Source: Avibacterium volantium_A (GTDB taxonomy: Bacteria > Pseudomonadota > Gammaproteobacteria > Enterobacterales > Pasteurellaceae). From it: 64,000 bases of DNA. The notes below the pieces were generated by a model, which had not been told where the DNA came from, made no database searches, and saw only the letters and a list, made by a program, of their open reading frames with translations. The DNA is taken from contig NZ_JBMMGT010000013.1 of the NCBI RefSeq assembly GCF_049366555.1, positions 3,107-67,106 on the forward strand, written 5' to 3'. This document shows, in pieces, positions 17,542 through 25,807 of this stretch (position 1 is its first letter; each line of letters opens with the position of its first letter). Made by a program: the position numbers and the translations under genes.

Positions 17542-17961
17542 TTATTCTTCACAGCTTTCAAACCAACTTTCTAAAATAATACAGGCAGAAATGCTGTCCA
17601 CCTTGCCTTTTTCAAGTGCTTTAAAGCCGCCACGTTGGAAAATCTCGGCGCGCGCTTCGGTGGTGGTAAGGCGTTCATCTTGTAAGGTAACGGTTACGCC
17701 AAATCGTCCGTGTAAGCGATTGGCGAATTTTCTGGCACGTTGGGTTAGGGGCTGTTCTGTACCGTCCATATTTAAGGGTAAACCGACTACAACAATGTTA
17801 GGCTTCCATTCGTTTAGACATTTTTCGATAGCTGCCCAATTTGGAATGCCATCTTGTGCTTTAAACGCGGGTAACGGCTGGGCAGAGCCGGTGATGCTTT
17901 GCCCCACTGCGCAGCCGATACTTTTCGTACCAAAATCGAAAGCTACGGCGGTAATCCCCAT
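17542..17961 (-). CDS. ruvX: Holliday junction resolvase-like / pre-16S rRNA nuclease RuvX (YqgF)
   Basis: RNase H-fold protein of 139 residues with the metal-binding AFDFGTKSIGCAVGQ near the N terminus and LQDERLTTTEA (about residues 98-108). In E. coli YqgF trims the 16S rRNA 5' end. The start codon overlaps the yqgE stop (TAATG), which sets ATG 17961 rather than an in-frame codon two residues upstream. Confidence 0.93.
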   Translation of the reverse strand: MGITAVAFDFGTKSIGCAVGQSITGSAQPLPAFKAQDGIPNWAAIEKCLNEWKPNIVVVGLPLNMDGTEQPLTQRARKFANRLHGRFGVTVTLQDERLTTTEARAEIFQRGGFKALEKGKVDSISACIILESWFESCEE

Positions 17962-18518
17962 TAGCAATGCCCCGCTTGATAAGCAAAATTATGTTGCTGA
18001 ATACCTAATAGTTGATTTGCCGCTAACCAGCGCTCTAAATAAGGCACATCAAATAAAATATGTTCATTGGCTGGCACAACAAGCCAATCGTTATTCGCAA
18101 TCTCTCTTTCTAATTGCTCAGGCGACCAACTGGCGCAACCTAAGGCCACTAAACATTTTTCAGGGGCTTGCGGCGTACCAAGCGTATCAATCACATCAGC
18201 AGAGGTGGTGAGCCATAAATTATCGGCAACTTTATGACTATTCATAAAGGGTTTTGCTGTTTCTGTGTGTAAAATAAAGCCCCGTTCAAGGTTGGTTGGA
18301 CCGCCTGCCAAGACGAGATCGTCAGGGTATTTGCGGTCATCAGCCATCATAAAATTCATCTTAATACATAATTCTGCAATGCTCAGATCGGTGGGCTGAG
18401 TTAGCACCAATCCCATTGCACCTTGCTCATTATGCTCGCAAATATACACCACGGAACGATAAAAATGATCGTCTTCCAAATGGGGCATTGCGATTAAAAA
18501 ATGGTTTTGTAATTGCAT
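17961..18518 (-). CDS. YqgE/AlgH family protein (DUF179)
   Basis: A 185-residue protein with the family pattern FLIAMPHLEDDHFYRSVVYI at the N terminus and VLAGGPTNLERGFILH in the middle. The molecular function is unknown. It is translationally coupled to ruvX, an arrangement conserved across gamma-proteobacteria, and follows rsmE on the same strand. Confidence 0.92.
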   Translation of the reverse strand: MQLQNHFLIAMPHLEDDHFYRSVVYICEHNEQGAMGLVLTQPTDLSIAELCIKMNFMMADDRKYPDDLVLAGGPTNLERGFILHTETAKPFMNSHKVADNLWLTTSADVIDTLGTPQAPEKCLVALGCASWSPEQLEREIANNDWLVVPANEHILFDVPYLERWLAANQLLGIQQHNFAYQAGHC

Positions 18519-18542
18519 ATTTTCTTTCCTAAATTCAAGGGG

Positions 18543-19277
18543 TTAGGCTAAATCCCCAAAACAAACCTGTAATGCGGTGATTGCGCTTAACGCCGCGGTT
18601 TCTGTGCGTAACACACGCTTGCCAAGCAACACTTCGGTGAAGCCTTGTTGCTCCGTTTGCGCAATTTCTTGCGGCGACAAGCCACCTTCTGAACCAATGA
18701 GCAAGCGCACCCCTTCAGGCGGCATTGTGGGCAAGGTGCGAATGGAATATTTCGCGCGTGGGTGCAAATTCAGCTTTAACATACCATCTTGCTCGGCACA
18801 CCATTCTTCTAATTTCATCATTGGACGGATTTCTGGGATCACATTTCGTCCGCACTGCTCACAAGCCGAAATCGCAATTTTCTGCCATTGCTGAATTTTT
18901 TTCGCCATACGTTCTGCATCGAGCTTCACCCCACAGCGTTCCGACCACAACGGCGTGATCACCTTTACCCCAAGCTCAACGGATTTTTGAATAGTAAATT
19001 CCATTTTCTCACCACGGGACATCACCTGCCCAAGATGAATGTGCAGCGGACTTTCCCGATCATCAAACTGACAATCTAAAATCTCCACGTCCACCGCTTT
19101 TTTGCTCACTTGCGTAATCACTGAGGGGTAAATATGGTTGCTACCATCAAATAATTCAAGGCGCTCCCCCACCTGCATCCGCAACACCCGCCCAACGTGA
19201 TTCGCCGCCTCTTCCGTTAATTCACACTGAGTCTGCCCCAACAAAGAAACGGGGTGATAAATTCTTGGTACTCGCAT
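18543..19277 (-). CDS. rsmE: 16S rRNA m3U1498 methyltransferase RsmE
   Basis: SPOUT-family methyltransferase of 244 residues. An N-terminal PUA-like region (RIYHPVSLLGQTQCELTEEA) is followed by the knotted SAM-binding domain, with LLIGSEGGLSPQEI (about residues 192-205) and LGKRVLRTETAALSAITALQ near the end. Probably in one transcript with yqgE and ruvX. Confidence 0.94.
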   Translation of the reverse strand: MRVPRIYHPVSLLGQTQCELTEEAANHVGRVLRMQVGERLELFDGSNHIYPSVITQVSKKAVDVEILDCQFDDRESPLHIHLGQVMSRGEKMEFTIQKSVELGVKVITPLWSERCGVKLDAERMAKKIQQWQKIAISACEQCGRNVIPEIRPMMKLEEWCAEQDGMLKLNLHPRAKYSIRTLPTMPPEGVRLLIGSEGGLSPQEIAQTEQQGFTEVLLGKRVLRTETAALSAITALQVCFGDLA

Positions 19278-19405
19278 TTTTTCTTACTGTTAATTAAGGT
19301 TTGTCTATCATATCAGAAATTGAGGTGATAGGCGGTGATTGTTTTTACAAAAGTGCAGTCGTTTTTTGTGAGATTTTTGGCGTAGCTGTACCAAAAATAA
19401 TTTTT

Positions 19406-19437
19406 ACGCTTGGGAAAAGTGCAAGCTGGGGGAGGTG
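19406..19437 (+). repeat. Inversion repeat RS1, copy A
   Basis: A 32-bp sequence beginning ACGCTTGGGAAAAGTGCAAG. Identical copies in the opposite orientation lie at 21485-21516 and 23765-23796, each at the start of an hsdS target-recognition domain. Confidence 0.92.
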
Positions 19438-19835
19438 CTGGCAGAGCGAAATAGCCAATTTCCAAAATCTGATAAATACCCACTAATGGCTTTTGTATCA
19501 GGTCAAGGGATTGCAGACAAAGGAGAAAGATATAACAGGGATTTTTTAGTTACAGATGAAGAGGGGAAAAAGTATAAGCAAACAGAATACAATGACTTTA
19601 TATATAGCTCTAATAATCTGGAAACGGGTTCAATTGGGTTAAATAAATATGGAAATGCTTGTATTTCACCAGTTTATAGTATTTTCTATGCTAAAAAATT
19701 AGCTGATATGGATTGCATAGGACAAAGATTAGTTCTTAGGGATTTTGTCTATCAGATGACAAGATATAGACAAGGCGTTGTATATGGTCAGTGGAGGATT
19801 CACGAAAAAGACTTTTTAAAACTAAACATCACCCT

Positions 19836-19867
19836 CCCCACCCTCCCCGAACAACAAAAAATCGGCA
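19836..19867 (+). repeat. Inversion repeat RS2, copy A
   Basis: A 32-bp sequence beginning CCCCACCCTCCCCGAACAAC, in the conserved helical region after the TRD. Inverted identical copies are at 21064-21095 and 23344-23375, and one with a single mismatch is at 23941-23972. Homology with the last copy extends about 40 bp further (to about 19908). Confidence 0.92.
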
Positions 19868-20030
19868 ATCTATTTAAACAGCTAGATCGCCTTATTACTC
19901 TTCATAAGTGATAGCATTAGAAAAAGTATAATAAAAACAAAGTGAAAATCTTGCAAAATAGATAAAATCGCTGAATAGTTCTCACGTTGTATTGTGTAAT
20001 TTTCAACCCAATAAAACGGAGGACATCACT

Positions 20031-20963
20031 ATGCGATTAACTAATCAAGAGCTTTTTCATCGCTATTTCAAACGTTGGATTCGCATTTATAAAGAGGGGG
20101 CAATTCGCCCTGTTACGCTGGCCAAATATAAAATGACGCATACCTGGCTTATTCGTCTCGCACCTAAATTAAGGCTATGTGATCTCAACCGAATTAGCTA
20201 TCAACAGCTATTAAATGACTATGCAAGTAGCCACGAGCGGCAAACTGTGATGGATTTTCATCATCAAATTAAAGGAGCAATTTTAGGTGCGGTTGATGAA
20301 GGATTAGTTATTCGTGATCCTACGCGTAAAGCAATTATTAAAGGCAAAATTCCACGCGAGAAAAAACCGAAATATCTCAGCCAATATGAATTACAAACCC
20401 TTATTCATCAGCTTAATTTAAGTGAAAAATTAAGTTTTGACTGGTTGATTTTATTGATTGCCAAAACCGGATTGCGTTTTTCAGAAGCCCTTGCGGTTAC
20501 CCCAAAAGATTTTGATTTTGCACGACAAACATTAACCATAAATAAAACCTGGGATTATAAAAATGGCGGCGGATTTTTACCCACTAAAAATCGCTCTTCC
20601 ATTCGTAAAGTTCAGTTGGATTGGCAAACAATTATTCAATTTGCACAATTGATCCGTCATTGCCCTGAAAATATTCCTATTTTTCTGCCGAATCACGAAA
20701 AAGTTTATAATTCTACGATTAATGATCTCATTGCTCGTTATTGTAAAAAGGCGGCAATCCCAATTATTACGGTACACGGACTCCGCCACACCCACGCCTC
20801 ACTACTGTTATTTGCCGGGGTATCCATTGCTAGCGTTGCCCGCCGTTTAGGGCACGCCAGCATTACCACCACACAAAAAACCTATTTACATATTATTCAC
20901 GAATTGGAAAATAAAGATGTGGATATTGTAATGCGATCATTATCAAATCTAAATATTACTTAA
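20031..20963 (+). CDS. Tyrosine recombinase, probable hsdS DNA invertase
   Basis: A 310-residue phage-integrase-family protein. The N-terminal core-binding domain covers about residues 1-110. The catalytic domain has Arg in TGLRFSEAL (about residue 148), HGLRHTHASLL (H-x-x-R, about residue 257), LGHAS (about residue 281) and the nucleophile Tyr in KTYLHII (about residue 291). ATG 20031 follows GGAGG at 8 nt; an ATG at 19992 lacks a site. It lies between two inward-facing silent hsdS cassettes, as recombinases do in invertible type I loci (for example CreX-type loci of streptococci), so it most likely inverts DNA at the RS1/RS2 repeats. Confidence 0.88.
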   Translation: MRLTNQELFHRYFKRWIRIYKEGAIRPVTLAKYKMTHTWLIRLAPKLRLCDLNRISYQQLLNDYASSHERQTVMDFHHQIKGAILGAVDEGLVIRDPTRKAIIKGKIPREKKPKYLSQYELQTLIHQLNLSEKLSFDWLILLIAKTGLRFSEALAVTPKDFDFARQTLTINKTWDYKNGGGFLPTKNRSSIRKVQLDWQTIIQFAQLIRHCPENIPIFLPNHEKVYNSTINDLIARYCKKAAIPIITVHGLRHTHASLLLFAGVSIASVARRLGHASITTTQKTYLHIIHELENKDVDIVMRSLSNLNIT

Positions 20964-20985
20964 CTTATAGAAAATAAAGGATTTT

Positions 20986-21011
20986 TCACCGCTCTTTAGA
21001 GCGGTGATTTT
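20986..21011 (+). terminator. Terminator of the recombinase gene
   Basis: TCACCGCTC / GAGCGGTGA stem with a TTTA loop, preceded by ATTTT and followed by TTTTAT; it lies just past the recombinase stop and overlaps the end of cassette B. Confidence 0.82.
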
Positions 21012-21063
21012 ATCCACTCTCGCTTATGAAGAGTAATCAGCCGATCCAGCCGTCTGAAAAACG

Positions 21064-21095
21064 TGCCGATTTTTTGTTGTTCGGGGAGGGTGGGG
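21064..21095 (-). repeat. Inversion repeat RS2, copy B
   Basis: Inverted identical copy of 19836-19867, in silent cassette B. Confidence 0.92.
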
Positions 21096-21484
21096 TGAAT
21101 AATAGGAATTTCTTCAATTTCACCTTTATTGATTTTTTTAGGAAATGCAACGTGTAGCGTTCTTTTCCAAAGTTCTTTTTGAATTAGATCGCTTTCTATT
21201 AATGGCTTTAGATATTCAGATAAAACTAATTTAGGCTTTAGTAAAGCTAGACTTACATAATAAGCAAGTCTTTGATTTGTATTGACTATATTAACTGTTC
21301 CTATATCACCTATTCTTGTCATTAAAACATCACCGCTAGTAGGATATGTTTTAAACTCTCTCTTAAAGTCATCTTCTGATATAAACTTATCAGAAATCAT
21401 AGTTTCAATATTTTCAACACTTAAAAACATTATTCCTGACTTTTTATAATTAGGTGTTTGGTGTGTTCCATCATAAATTTCCGC

Positions 21485-21516
21485 CACCTCCCCCAGCTTG
21501 CACTTTTCCCAAGCGT
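21485..21516 (-). repeat. Inversion repeat RS1, copy B
   Basis: Inverted identical copy of 19406-19437. With copy A it bounds a 2.1-kb segment that holds both silent cassettes and the recombinase. Confidence 0.92.
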
Positions 21517-21534
21517 AAGGATTTTTGGTGATAA

Positions 21535-21569
21535 AAAAGCCATTTAGAATAATTGGCTAAATGGCTTTT
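21535..21569 (-). terminator. Terminator of hsdM
   Basis: AAAAAGCCATTTAG pairs with CTAAATGGCTTTT around a 9-nt loop, between the hsdM stop and silent cassette B, with a T-run on the minus strand. It would stop read-through into the silent cassette. Confidence 0.88.
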
Positions 21570-21611
21570 AAAAAATAGTTAAAATTAAAATTTTATTTAT
21601 AAATCAATTAA

Positions 21612-23207
21612 CTAAAGTATTGATTTAACCCCGAGAATGTTTAACTGTTCGTTGATTTCGGCTTCAAGTTGAGCAATTTCTGCTTTATCTTCAGCAATTT
21701 TGGCAAGCACTTCATCAAGATCGATTTCTTCTTCTGCTTCGAAGGTATCTACATAGCGAGGAATATTGAGATTGTATTCATTAGCTTGTACTTCCTCTAG
21801 AGGGGCAAGTTGAGCGAATTTCTCAATATTCTCGCGTTTTTGATAAGCCTCAACAATGGCGTTAATGTGCTGTTCGCTGAGATGGTTTTGATTTTTGCCT
21901 TTCTCAAAGTGTTGGCTGGCATCAATAAAGAGGATATCTTTTGAAGTGCGGTTTTTTTTCAGCACCAAAATACAAGTGGGGATTGATGTACCAAAAAAGA
22001 GGTTGGCAGGCAGCCCGATTACGGCGTGTAAATAATTCTTTTCAATCAGAATTTTGCGGATATGCCCCTCTGCTGCACCGCGGAATAGCACGCCGTGCGG
22101 CAGTACAATCGCCATTGTACCTGTGCTGTTGAGGTGGTAAAGGCTGTGCAAAATAAAGGCAAAATCGGCTTTGGATTTTGGTGCGAGCTTGCCATATTCG
22201 GCAAAACGTGGGTCTTTTAGTTTACGGTCGTCATTATCCCAGTTGGCGGAATAAGGGGGGTTAGCAACCACGGCATCAAAACTGCGAGGCTTGTCGATGC
22301 CATCAACCAAGCCGTCTGGCCAGTCGGATTCTAGCGTATTGGCGTTAGATAATGTCATATTGGCAAAACTGACACCGTGCATCATTAAATTCATTCTTGC
22401 CAAGTTATAAGTTGTGGTGGAAAGTTCTTGTCCGTAATACTTGATTACCCCCTCTTTTTTGCCGTTTGGTAAGGCATTTCCTACAGTAAGCAATAAAGAA
22501 CCCGAGCCACAAGTTGGGTCGTAAACCGTGAACACATCGTCTGTTTTAGCATCTTGAGTGACAATTCTAGCGAGAATTTGGCTGACGGCGTGAGGGGTGT
22601 AAAATTCCCCCCCTTTTTTGCCCGCATTTGCAGCGAATTTGCCGATCAGTTCTTCATAAATTTCGCCTAAAATATCTCTGCCGTTATCGTCTTTGTACTG
22701 CACTTCATTAACCAACCGCACTACTTTATTTAACGCTTTCGTGCGGTCATTGGTGTTAGTCCCAAGGCGAGAATCACTTAAATTAAGATCACTAAATATG
22801 CCACGGAAATCTTTTTGTGCTTCAGGGTTAATTTCACTATTTTGGTTGAAATTATCAATAAGTGCTTGATAATCACTTGGAACAATCTGATTTTGCTCAA
22901 TTTTTTGGATTAGCGTTGTCCAAGTATCCGCAGGTTCAATAGCATAACCCAAGGTGTTTGCAATATCATTTAAATAATCTTCTAAGCCATCTTGTTTCAC
23001 AGCCTCGAAATAGGCGTCATTAGCACTTTGGTGCGGTTTTGGTGTAATAATGCCATTCTCAAGCAAATAGGCTTCTTGATGTTCAGAAAGATAGCGATAG
23101 AAAATAAAACCTAAAATATAATTTTTATATTCTGAGGCGTCCATATTTCCGCGTAAGTCATTTGCCATTGCCCAAATTTGGTTGGTGATATTTGAGATAG
23201 TTGTCAT
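21612..23207 (-). CDS. hsdM: Type I restriction-modification system methyltransferase subunit HsdM
   Basis: N6-adenine DNA methyltransferase of 531 residues. An N-terminal HsdM helical domain (MTTISNITNQIWAMANDLRG onward) precedes the SAM motif YDPTCGSGSLLLTVG (about residues 228-242) and the catalytic NPPY in DAVVANPPYSANW (about residues 310-322). A coiled-coil C terminus (AEDKAEIAQLEAEINEQL) is suited to contact with HsdS. It lies 35 bp downstream of hsdS; this S-then-M order is the reverse of most type I operons. Confidence 0.96.
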   Translation of the reverse strand: MTTISNITNQIWAMANDLRGNMDASEYKNYILGFIFYRYLSEHQEAYLLENGIITPKPHQSANDAYFEAVKQDGLEDYLNDIANTLGYAIEPADTWTTLIQKIEQNQIVPSDYQALIDNFNQNSEINPEAQKDFRGIFSDLNLSDSRLGTNTNDRTKALNKVVRLVNEVQYKDDNGRDILGEIYEELIGKFAANAGKKGGEFYTPHAVSQILARIVTQDAKTDDVFTVYDPTCGSGSLLLTVGNALPNGKKEGVIKYYGQELSTTTYNLARMNLMMHGVSFANMTLSNANTLESDWPDGLVDGIDKPRSFDAVVANPPYSANWDNDDRKLKDPRFAEYGKLAPKSKADFAFILHSLYHLNSTGTMAIVLPHGVLFRGAAEGHIRKILIEKNYLHAVIGLPANLFFGTSIPTCILVLKKNRTSKDILFIDASQHFEKGKNQNHLSEQHINAIVEAYQKRENIEKFAQLAPLEEVQANEYNLNIPRYVDTFEAEEEIDLDEVLAKIAEDKAEIAQLEAEINEQLNILGVKSIL

Positions 23208-23242
23208 AAAAACTCCGTAAAATAAATTCTTTAACTTAAAAC

Positions 23243-24454
23243 TTAAACAAACATTTGCTGTAATAAGGCTTTTTTCAAAAGCTGATAATGCTCGTGCTGT
23301 CGCTTATGAAGAGTAATCAGCCGATCCAGCCGTCTGAAAAACGTGCCGATTTTTTGTTGTTCGGGGAGGGTGGGGTGAATAATAGGAATTTCTTCAATTT
23401 CACCTTTATTGATTTTTTTAGGAAATGCAACGTGTAGCGTTCTTTTCCAAAGTTCTTTTTGAATTAGATCGCTTTCTATTAATGGCTTTAGATATTCAGA
23501 TAAAACTAATTTAGGCTTTAGTAAAGCTAGACTTACATAATAAGCAAGTCTTTGATTTGTATTGACTATATTAACTGTTCCTATATCACCTATTCTTGTC
23601 ATTAAAACATCACCGCTAGTAGGATATGTTTTAAACTCTCTCTTAAAGTCATCTTCTGATATAAACTTATCAGAAATCATAGTTTCAATATTTTCAACAC
23701 TTAAAAACATTATTCCTGACTTTTTATAATTAGGTGTTTGGTGTGTTCCATCATAAATTTCCGCCACCTCCCCCAGCTTGCACTTTTCCCAAGCGTCAGT
23801 AAATTCAGGAAAACGAATTTCTGGAAAATCTGCTCCATTTTTCGGGAACATTTTTTGCAAAAGTGCTTTTTTTAGCAAGATTACATCGTCCCACTTACGC
23901 TTATGAAGAGTAATAAGGCGATCTAGCTGTTTAAATAGATTGCCGATTTTTTGTTGTTCGGGGAGAGTGGGGATAGAAATTTCCATTTTTTCTAATTGTT
24001 TTTTAGAGATTTCCAGAAAGGTTGAACCAGTAGCATTTTTTAATGCAAAATGTTTAATTTTAAATCCCAAAGAATAGAGAAAATAAATATCAGCTTTCTC
24101 CTCATCAACAACAAAAGATTGAAACCCTTGATTAGTAGTACTTGATTTTAAAAGGATTGCCATATCTCCAATGCTAGCTCTTGAAGTGAACAGGATTGTC
24201 TTATGTGCAGGTAAAAGTTTTGCTGAACTTTTTTCTAGACCGAGTTTAGAGATCTTTTTTAAGCTATTAGAAACATAAATTTCATTCCCAATTTCCGTAG
24301 GCGAATACCAATCAATATTTCCATTCCAATAAGTAGCATTATTTGTATCTGGTGTACCACCTCCAACAATATTCACAATTTTTCCCAGCTCCCACTTTTC
24401 CCAAGCGTCCGTGAATTCAGGGTAACGTAGTTTTGGTATGTTATGATTTTTCAT
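23243..24454 (-). CDS. hsdS: Type I restriction-modification specificity subunit HsdS (expressed copy)
   Basis: A 403-residue, full-length specificity subunit with two target-recognition domains. TRD1 covers about residues 12-160 (KLRYPEFTDAWEKWELGKIV onward), followed by a conserved helix with LPEQQKIGNLFKQLDRLITL. TRD2 begins again with FPEFTDAWEKCKLGEV (about residue 217) and ends with a second LPEQQKIGTFFRRLDRLITL helix and LLKKALLQQMFV. RS1 and RS2 repeats sit at the TRD2 borders, and an RS2 variant follows TRD1. Recombination with the silent cassettes would change the DNA sequence recognised by the methylase and nuclease. Confidence 0.95.
   Translation of the reverse strand: MKNHNIPKLRYPEFTDAWEKWELGKIVNIVGGGTPDTNNATYWNGNIDWYSPTEIGNEIYVSNSLKKISKLGLEKSSAKLLPAHKTILFTSRASIGDMAILLKSSTTNQGFQSFVVDEEKADIYFLYSLGFKIKHFALKNATGSTFLEISKKQLEKMEISIPTLPEQQKIGNLFKQLDRLITLHKRKWDDVILLKKALLQKMFPKNGADFPEIRFPEFTDAWEKCKLGEVAEIYDGTHQTPNYKKSGIMFLSVENIETMISDKFISEDDFKREFKTYPTSGDVLMTRIGDIGTVNIVNTNQRLAYYVSLALLKPKLVLSEYLKPLIESDLIQKELWKRTLHVAFPKKINKGEIEEIPIIHPTLPEQQKIGTFFRRLDRLITLHKRQHEHYQLLKKALLQQMFV
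23344..23375 (-). repeat. Inversion repeat RS2, copy C
   Basis: Same 32 bp as 21064-21095, at the end of expressed TRD2. Confidence 0.92.
23765..23796 (-). repeat. Inversion repeat RS1, copy C
   Basis: Same 32 bp as 21485-21516, at the start of expressed TRD2. A shorter 16-bp match lies at 24393-24408, at the start of TRD1. Confidence 0.92.
23941..23972 (-). repeat. Inversion repeat RS2, variant copy D
   Basis: One base differs from copies A-C. It lies after TRD1, and its flank towards lower coordinates matches cassette A (19868-19908) rather than cassette B. Confidence 0.88.
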
Positions 24455-24539
24455 CAGCTTATCTCTTTATTAAATTGCTTATACTCAAATACGGTGATAG
24501 TTTGAGTAAATAGGAAAAATTGTATAATTTTAACTGCTT

Positions 24540-24628
24540 TAGTAGGAAAAATGCGATTATTTTTAATAAAAAAGTAATTTTCCTACTAATCTACATCACT
24601 AAGCATCTAGCCCATAGGCTAATGCTTA
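24540..24628. other. Two stem-loops in the gap upstream of hsdS
   Basis: The 223-bp gap between hsdS and the RhuM remnant holds no gene. It has a long inverted repeat TAGTAGGAAAA / TTTTCCTACTA (24540-24550, 24579-24589) and a compact hairpin TAAGCAT-TAGCC / GGCTA-ATGCTTA (24600-24628, one bulge). They could mark the hsdS promoter region or be deletion scars of the truncated gene upstream. Confidence 0.5.
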
Positions 24629-24677
24629 GATACAGCGAAAAAGCAATGATTTTAGAGATCGCAGCTACGTTGGAGAA

Positions 24678-24920
24678 CTAAAGTACTAGATTGTAATAAC
24701 TGCCATTGATGGCAGTTATTAAGAAATACTGAATAACTGAATTTTTATCTAATTCTTTATCTTTCAATATGTTATTTATATGCCTATTGATATTAGGGAC
24801 TGAGGTGGCAAAAAGTTCTGCCAGCTGATTTTGATTCAGCCAAACCGTGCCATCTTGGGCATAAAGCGACACTTTGGTTTTGCCGTCCTCGGTGTTGTAG
24901 ATGATAATTGGGTTATTCAT
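24678..24920 (-). pseudogene. RhuM-family virulence protein, 3'-truncated remnant
   Basis: An 80-residue frame beginning MNNPIIIYNTEDGKTKVSLY with VWLNQNQLAELFATSVPNIN (a KilA-N/HTH-like region), as in the N-terminal quarter of RhuM-like proteins, which usually exceed 300 residues. It breaks off after ITAINGSYYNLVL in a hairpin-forming sequence (24695-24720). RhuM-like genes are common passengers of type I restriction operons. Its start overlaps the GIY-YIG gene stop by 8 bp, so it belonged to the same operon. Confidence 0.78.
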
Positions 24921-25791
24921 TTAGGGCTTCCGTTTCACTTGCATAAATTTCTTTTAAGGTTTTGCCTTCTGCGGTTTTAAATTCCGTCCAGCCATTGGCA
25001 TTGCCTAAAATCAGTAATGATGCAGCGGTACTTGGGCTATTAAAGCGAAAATCTTTGCTAAAAAAGCACCGCTCTTTGTCTAAGGTGAGTATGCCTTTTT
25101 CAATCATTTCATCACATTGTGCAATGGCTCTCAGACGATAATTGGGGGCATTTGATTTCTCAATATAAGGGAAATTTGAGCCTTTCAATACGATCATTCC
25201 ATCTTGAGTATAAATTGCCTGAGCTTGTATGCCATTGCGTGGGCAGTAGAAAATCATTTCTTTTTTGGTTTCTGATTGTGCTTTGCGTAATGGCTCAAAA
25301 ATTGGGTAGCCTAAGGTGGAAAGCAGTAAATCTGCAATTTCAAACATCGTTTCACAAGCCGCTTTCAGTGGTGGCGGGGTGTGCGTTTTCTGCCCTTTAT
25401 TACCATTAGAAAGGCTAAAGCGCTGGCAGGATTTGGCTTTTTCAATAGCAAGCCATTCCAAATACAGAGCGTGAGTTTGAGTGAGATTCTGCGTGAGGGA
25501 AATCAGCACCAATGCACGCGACCAATCTTTTTTATCTTCGATATGGTGCCGTTCAATGCGTTTCCCCACTTCGCCCGATTGCCCGATATAAACTTCATCA
25601 TTATCCGCACCACCGATGAGAAAATACACTGCCACTTGGGCGGATTCTTCCATCTTTAGAAAGGTGGCTAAATCACGGCGTGGCACTTCGATCACACGCA
25701 TAATCGATGTGCTTTCTTCAATAATCCGAATTCCCTGCGGTTCGCCTGTTGGCAGGAAGATTTGTAGGGTTTTGGGGTGTTTTGTGGGCAT
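24913..25791 (-). CDS. GIY-YIG nuclease family protein with DUF4357
   Basis: A 292-residue protein. A GIY-YIG-like core with VAVYFLIGGADNDEVYIGQS (about residues 52-71) and a conserved Glu in ALYLEWLAIEKA (about residue 112) is followed by a C-terminal DUF4357-like region (FRFNSPSTAASLLILGNANG, about residues 250-270). Such proteins accompany type I restriction systems, but their role there is not established. It lies between the AlbA_2 gene and hsdS on the same strand, after an unusual repeat-rich leader. Confidence 0.82.
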   Translation of the reverse strand: MPTKHPKTLQIFLPTGEPQGIRIIEESTSIMRVIEVPRRDLATFLKMEESAQVAVYFLIGGADNDEVYIGQSGEVGKRIERHHIEDKKDWSRALVLISLTQNLTQTHALYLEWLAIEKAKSCQRFSLSNGNKGQKTHTPPPLKAACETMFEIADLLLSTLGYPIFEPLRKAQSETKKEMIFYCPRNGIQAQAIYTQDGMIVLKGSNFPYIEKSNAPNYRLRAIAQCDEMIEKGILTLDKERCFFSKDFRFNSPSTAASLLILGNANGWTEFKTAEGKTLKEIYASETEALNE

Positions 25792-25807
25792 TTTGTTTTC
25801 CTTTAAT

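Larger units (their letters stand above)
19406..19911 (+). pseudogene. Silent hsdS cassette A (5'-truncated specificity subunit)
   Basis: Carries one target-recognition domain without a start region. The frame opens at the repeat encoding AWEKCKLGEV, passes through a TRD unlike those of the expressed hsdS (FVSGQGIADKGERYNRDFLV onward), and ends in the conserved LPTLPEQQKIGNLFKQLDRL segment and LITLHK-stop. It points towards cassette B across the recombinase gene. No promoter or ribosome site is evident, so it is read as a storage copy for recombination into hsdS. Confidence 0.85.
20996..21516 (-). pseudogene. Silent hsdS cassette B (5'-truncated, identical to expressed TRD2)
   Basis: From 21516 down to 21020 this is base-for-base the same as 23796-23300 of the expressed hsdS: AWEKCKLGEV, EIYDGTHQTPNYKKSG, and through the LPTLPEQQKIGTFFRRLDRL helix to LITLHKR. 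After that it diverges and stops (EWIKSPL). There is no start region. It is separated from hsdM by a terminator, so it should not be expressed. Interpreted as a storage copy. Confidence 0.88.
21020..21516 (-). repeat. Exact 497-bp duplicate of the hsdS TRD2 region (silent copy)
   Basis: Line-by-line comparison shows no differences from 23300-23796 (offset 2,280 bp); similarity stops sharply at both ends. Confidence 0.95.
23300..23796 (-). repeat. Exact 497-bp duplicate of the hsdS TRD2 region (expressed copy)
   Basis: Identical to 21020-21516; covers RS1, all of TRD2, RS2 and the start of the distal helix. Confidence 0.95.

Noticed and set aside
19992..20030. Upstream ATG for the recombinase
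   Set aside because: No ribosome site; ATG 20031 has GGAGG at a good distance and fits integrase starts.
20031..20963. Integrase of an integrative element
   Set aside because: No tRNA target or element genes nearby; its place between inward-facing hsdS cassettes with inverted repeats fits a local invertase better.
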